Of a stretch of DNA of 64,000 nt, positions 61,914 to 64,000 are shown piece after piece; position 1 is the first letter of the stretch, and each line of letters starts with the position of its first letter. Under the pieces are notes generated by a model that ran no database searches, was not told the DNA's origin, and was given only the letters and a program-made list of their open reading frames with translations. Source of the stretch: Antennarius striatus (Eukaryota > Chordata > Actinopteri > Lophiiformes > Antennariidae); the NCBI RefSeq assembly GCF_040054535.1, contig NC_090797.1, positions 6,999,001 through 7,063,000 of the forward strand. Direction: 5' to 3'. The translations under genes were made by a program, and so were the position numbers.

Positions 61914-64000
61914 TTTTCTGCATGTGTGTATGACAGATTAACTGTCACATGGATGAATTTGTCTACACAGCAACTGAACCACTAATTTTTCTTTTATTAA
62001 TGATTAACCAGACCAAAGTCTACACTTTACCATACAGGGAATTAAAGAACTGGTCAAGACTGATGATGAATTCAGTGAAAACGCAAGAGTTTCAATAGAT
62101 AAAAAGAATTAACATAAATAACCCTGAGTTTAACCCACCATTGATTTGGTGAAAAGAGGAATAGACTGTTAAAGCTAACAAAATGAGACTGGTAGGGTCA
62201 AAAACAGACAAAAGGTAAACAGTGAAACGGTCTGTTTAGTGAAAAGGAACTAACCACATTTGAAGCTGTGGGGTTTGTATCCTTCATGTCGTCACTGATG
62301 GGGATTGGATATGAGGGACTAGACAGTCGGGGTACACATAAGTGGGAGGGCTACAGCCATAATGTCAATCGTAATCAAATTTGAATATGAGCAGTTAGGG
62401 TGTGTGTCATGAACTTCAAAAGATGATTAGCAAAATATAATTTCTTTGCACTTGAAGCTTAAATATAAAACCTAGCTAATAAATATTGAGTTTTAATAAT
62501 GAACCTATAATTAAAAAAAGACAGCTGCTGCGTGAGGTGAGGAGAGGAGAGATAGTGGACAAGCATGGAGAACAGAGATCAACAGCAGGAGAGAAAATGA
62601 GCAGTGCTCAACAGCCAGAGGCAACGCCTTCACTCCTGAAGAGCTCCCACTTGCTGCCATGGCAACACTACGTATTCTGAAAATGTGAGCGCGCACGCTG
62701 CGCTCCGTGTGCCACTGTGGACGCAAACACTGCATTAGCCAACAGCTGGTCACGCTGCTGCAGACTTCAGGGGGATATAGAAAGGACGTGTCGCTTTTTT
62801 GCTGGTGAGTAGCCAGCCCTGCTATTCCAGACTCAGCTGGCACACTCTACTCCAGAGACGCACGTTTTTATGTGTGTGTTTTTCCAGCGAATGCTATGCT
62901 CTTCTGGTCTAGAAGGGACCTGTTCAATGGCAGGTGGTAACCCCTTTAAAGCTAATCATCTACTTTTGAATAAATCTGCAGCAGGCATTGGGACGCAGCA
63001 CATGGACAGACAAAGAGCGAGTGACGGAGCTCAGGCAAGGGGCTTACTCCTGGTCCCGATGGTAGTAGTGCTCCGTGGAGAGGTGGAGGAGGGGGTAGGA
63101 GGACGCAGTGGGACTGTGTAAGACTCCATGTCTATACTAGGGCCACCTGTCACTCAGGCCAGTGACCATGGCAACAGGCTGTGCGCAGTGCAGAGGGGAG
63201 AAGGGGGGCAGATACCATGGCAACGCAAGCTGTCACAGCAACAGCTCTGATGGGGAGGGCTCTTGATTTTAAAGAAACAGGAGCCCCTTCTTGAGTTGTT
63301 GATGACGTATCTTATTCTTTAGTCATACAACAAACTCTTGTTTCATTTATTTGACCAGAAAAAGCCAAAGCAATGCCCTTGACAAGACTAAGAAACAGAG
63401 CAGGGGCAATAAGCTGCTTGTTGCTATGGCTGCACGCACCATTTCTGCTTTACTGACACAGTGCAGTATAGACATGTACAAAAATCACGATAAAGCATTA
63501 AAGATGGGGGAAATTCATGCTTTATCCCATTAGTTTTATAATCACAGACAACACACATACAACTACATTTGAGACATACTGCCAGTTTCACTTGGTAAAT
63601 TAGTTACTCGCGGAACTTCGAGAATGTATGAAAAATGCAAAAGTTGAGAACAATTATAATCAATGACAAGACAAGACTGTCCATTAAAGCAGAGGTGCAG
63701 CAATTTCCTTTCCCATTTATTAAATGTGGGAGATAAGATCTCTGTGAAAGGAAGGAAATGAATTGATGACAGAGCTGCTTATGCCACTACTGAGTGAATC
63801 TTCAGGCACAATAATAGGAACGAAGAACAGGGGAAATCATTTTATATCAAATACCATGTTAAATGCCCTGAACAACACCAAAGAGGAGAGAAATCATGTG
63901 GGAGAGGATGTGACAGGTGAAGGTGTTGTGTATTTGCCAATATTACTCACTCTGAGCCCGCAGCCATGTCCAGGTACGAGGTGTCTGCTGTGTCCACCCC
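47276..64000 (-). CDS. kmt2e: Lysine methyltransferase 2E (MLL5), 5' end beyond the window
   Basis: Nuclear chromatin regulator that reads H3K4me3 through its PHD finger, binds HCF-1 and acts in cell-cycle and neurodevelopmental gene control. Coding exons 5' to 3': 63951-64000 (partial), 59656-59767, 59083-59309, 58775-58914, 58105-58286, 57982-58020, 57692-57892, 57369-57499, 57074-57191, 56870-56979, 56497-56749, 55597-55695, 52796-52981, 52315-52641, 51867-52166, 51472-51622, 51107-51333, 50914-51015, 50249-50791, 48840-49087, 48678-48757, 48389-48468, 47276-48298. They join in phase to 1,642 residues; about seven N-terminal residues are missing, so about 1,649 aa against about 1,858 in human. 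All introns are GT-AG except one GC-AG after 56497. Convergent with lhfpl3. Secure identification by PHD, SET and many central blocks. Confidence 0.96.
48299..48388 (-). other. kmt2e: 90-bp stop-free intron in kmt2e (possible retained intron)
   Basis: Donor GCA|GTAAGT and acceptor CCCCAG are good. The intron is exactly 30 codons and has no stop in the gene's frame, so retaining it would add 30 residues starting [11 protein letters not shown] without a frameshift. Confidence 0.75.
49088..50248. other. kmt2e intron
   Basis: About 1.16 kb between the NPPQKKK exon and the [10 protein letters not shown] exon. No further exon or repeat recognised. Confidence 0.6.
50249..52641 (-). CDS. kmt2e: kmt2e central disordered-region exons
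   Basis: Six exons with short conserved islands in low-complexity Pro/Ser/Thr sequence: [95 protein letters not shown] and [15 protein letters not shown]. Each has a clear human counterpart. Confidence 0.92.
52796..52981 (-). CDS. kmt2e: kmt2e basic coiled-coil exon
   Basis: Encodes [20 protein letters not shown] and continues REQALERIG, nearly identical to human, a charged helical stretch of 62 codons. Confidence 0.93.
52982..55596. other. kmt2e intron carrying a SINE copy
   Basis: 2.6 kb. Besides the SINE at 54255-54488 it contains no supported feature. Confidence 0.6.
54255..54488 (-). mobile_element. Divergent tRNA-derived SINE copy, minus strand
   Basis: Reverse complement reads GGTGGGGCACTGGGTAGCGC, GCCTCACAACAAGAAGGTC, then GGGCCTTTCTGTGAGGAGTT, TGCGTGGGTTCTCTTCGGGG and a GTGAGTG-rich end, the same order as the SINE at 11930. 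The B box (AGTTCAAATTC) is decayed. It lies in the same sense as kmt2e. Confidence 0.78.
55696..56496. other. kmt2e GC-AG intron
   Basis: About 800 bases from the GC donor to the CTTACAG acceptor. The purine-rich stretch at 55755-55815 is the only compositional feature. Confidence 0.6.
56497..56749 (-). CDS. kmt2e: kmt2e exon with a GC donor
   Basis: Encodes the post-SET-like CKYKVDCAC start and ends [12 protein letters not shown]. The donor reads CAG|GCAAGA at 56497/56496, a typical GC-AG intron donor. Human also has a boundary-like transition after NNQ. The next exon, 55597-55695, resumes with [20 protein letters not shown], matching human [20 protein letters not shown]. Confidence 0.88.
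56870..57499 (-). CDS. kmt2e: kmt2e SET-domain exons
   Basis: Three exons encode about residues 325-444: [59 protein letters not shown] and [10 protein letters not shown]. The family's atypical RRSCTPN replaces the NHSCxPN of active SET enzymes, consistent with the view that MLL5 SET lacks robust methyltransferase activity. Confidence 0.94.
58775..59309 (-). CDS. kmt2e: kmt2e PHD-finger exons with HCF-1-binding motif
   Basis: The first exon opens with DHNY (about residues 62-65), the HCF-1 binding motif. The PHD finger has all eight zinc ligands in C4HC3 order: Cys119, Cys121, Cys133, Cys136, His141, Cys144, Cys158, Cys161 (numbers assume seven missing residues). Trp139, in the position of the aromatic-cage tryptophan for H3K4me3, is present. 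One substitution, CSAWQH for human CSVWQH, falls at the exon junction. Confidence 0.94.
59656..64000 (-). CDS. kmt2e: kmt2e N-terminal exons
   Basis: The edge exon reads [16 protein letters not shown] (human GVDTAETSYLEMAAGS) with donor GTGAGT, so the start codon is about seven residues beyond 64000. Exon 59656-59767 reads [14 protein letters not shown] through YIGLPYA. They are separated by a 4.2 kb intron. Confidence 0.93.
60781..60850 (-). mobile_element. 3' tail of an L2-like non-LTR retrotransposon or related SINE
   Basis: On the minus strand the sequence reads TTTCCTCCGGGATTAATAAAGTATC followed by ATCT repeats (five to six units), compressed here to its key parts GGGATTAATAAAGT plus (ATCT)n. 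This end is typical of fish LINE/SINE insertions. The 5' part is not recognisable. Confidence 0.65.
61829..61912. repeat. (TG)n microsatellite
   Basis: About 42 TG units within the kmt2e intron. Confidence 0.98.
62653..62666 (+). promoter_or_regulatory. RFX X-box-like site 1
   Basis: GCTGCCATGGCAAC; the CCATGGCAAC core fits the palindromic RFX consensus. First of three within 572 bp. Confidence 0.45.
63162..63175 (+). promoter_or_regulatory. RFX X-box-like site 2
   Basis: GTGACCATGGCAAC, a full-length fit to the GTNRCC-ATGGYAAC type consensus; the best of the three. Confidence 0.5.
63211..63224 (+). promoter_or_regulatory. RFX X-box-like site 3
   Basis: GATACCATGGCAAC, 49 bp after site 2, same orientation. 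Confidence 0.45.

Larger units (their letters stand above)
59768..63950. other. First kmt2e intron in the window
   Basis: 4.2 kb. Holds the retrotransposon tail at 60781, the TG microsatellite at 61829 and a cluster of X-box-like motifs between 62653 and 63224. Open frames here are not supported as exons. Confidence 0.55.

Overview
The window is vertebrate nuclear DNA, most likely from a teleost fish and probably a percomorph. It has multi-exon genes with GT-AG introns that are short for a vertebrate, long (TA)n and (TG)n microsatellites, fish-type tRNA-derived SINE copies and an L2-like (ATCT)n retrotransposon tail. There is no bacterial, viral, CRISPR or operon-like content. All assignments rest on reading splice sites and comparing the conceptual proteins with families known from memory; no search was run.

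Layout, left to right. (1) 90-149: a possible last coding exon of an unidentified gene entering from the left. (2) 1724-4432, plus strand: a complete four-exon guanylyl cyclase-activating protein (GCAP, GUCA1 family, 189 aa). (3) 5924-13378, minus strand: complete orc5 (origin recognition complex subunit 5; 14 coding exons, 445 aa) with a non-coding first exon near 13550-13640. (4) 14931-43481, plus strand: lhfpl3, a four-pass membrane protein with a 26.7 kb first intron that holds most of the repeats and candidate regulatory DNA. (5) 47276-64000, minus strand: kmt2e (MLL5), 23 coding exons; the first few codons lie beyond the right edge. It carries the HCF-1-binding DHNY motif, a complete PHD finger, a SET domain and a proline-rich C-terminus.

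Gene order orc5-lhfpl3-kmt2e matches human 7q22, which supports the calls. kmt2e is convergent with lhfpl3 here, whereas in human the two run the same way (from memory). The GCAP and orc5 are convergent; orc5 and lhfpl3 are divergent across a 1.3 kb promoter region. The genes work in unrelated processes (phototransduction, DNA replication licensing, GABA-A receptor/synapse biology, chromatin reading), so the cluster is conserved synteny and not a functional unit.

I did not find a new biological system. The best second-look items are: a 90-bp in-frame stop-free intron in kmt2e; a GC-AG intron in kmt2e; three RFX X-box-like sites in the first kmt2e intron of the window; CTCF-like sites in convergent orientation around orc5-lhfpl3; adjacent intron-containing and spliced-looking copies of a short sequence at 40.6-41.2 kb; a 1.3 kb inverted repeat; and two CpG-rich islands inside lhfpl3 intron 1.
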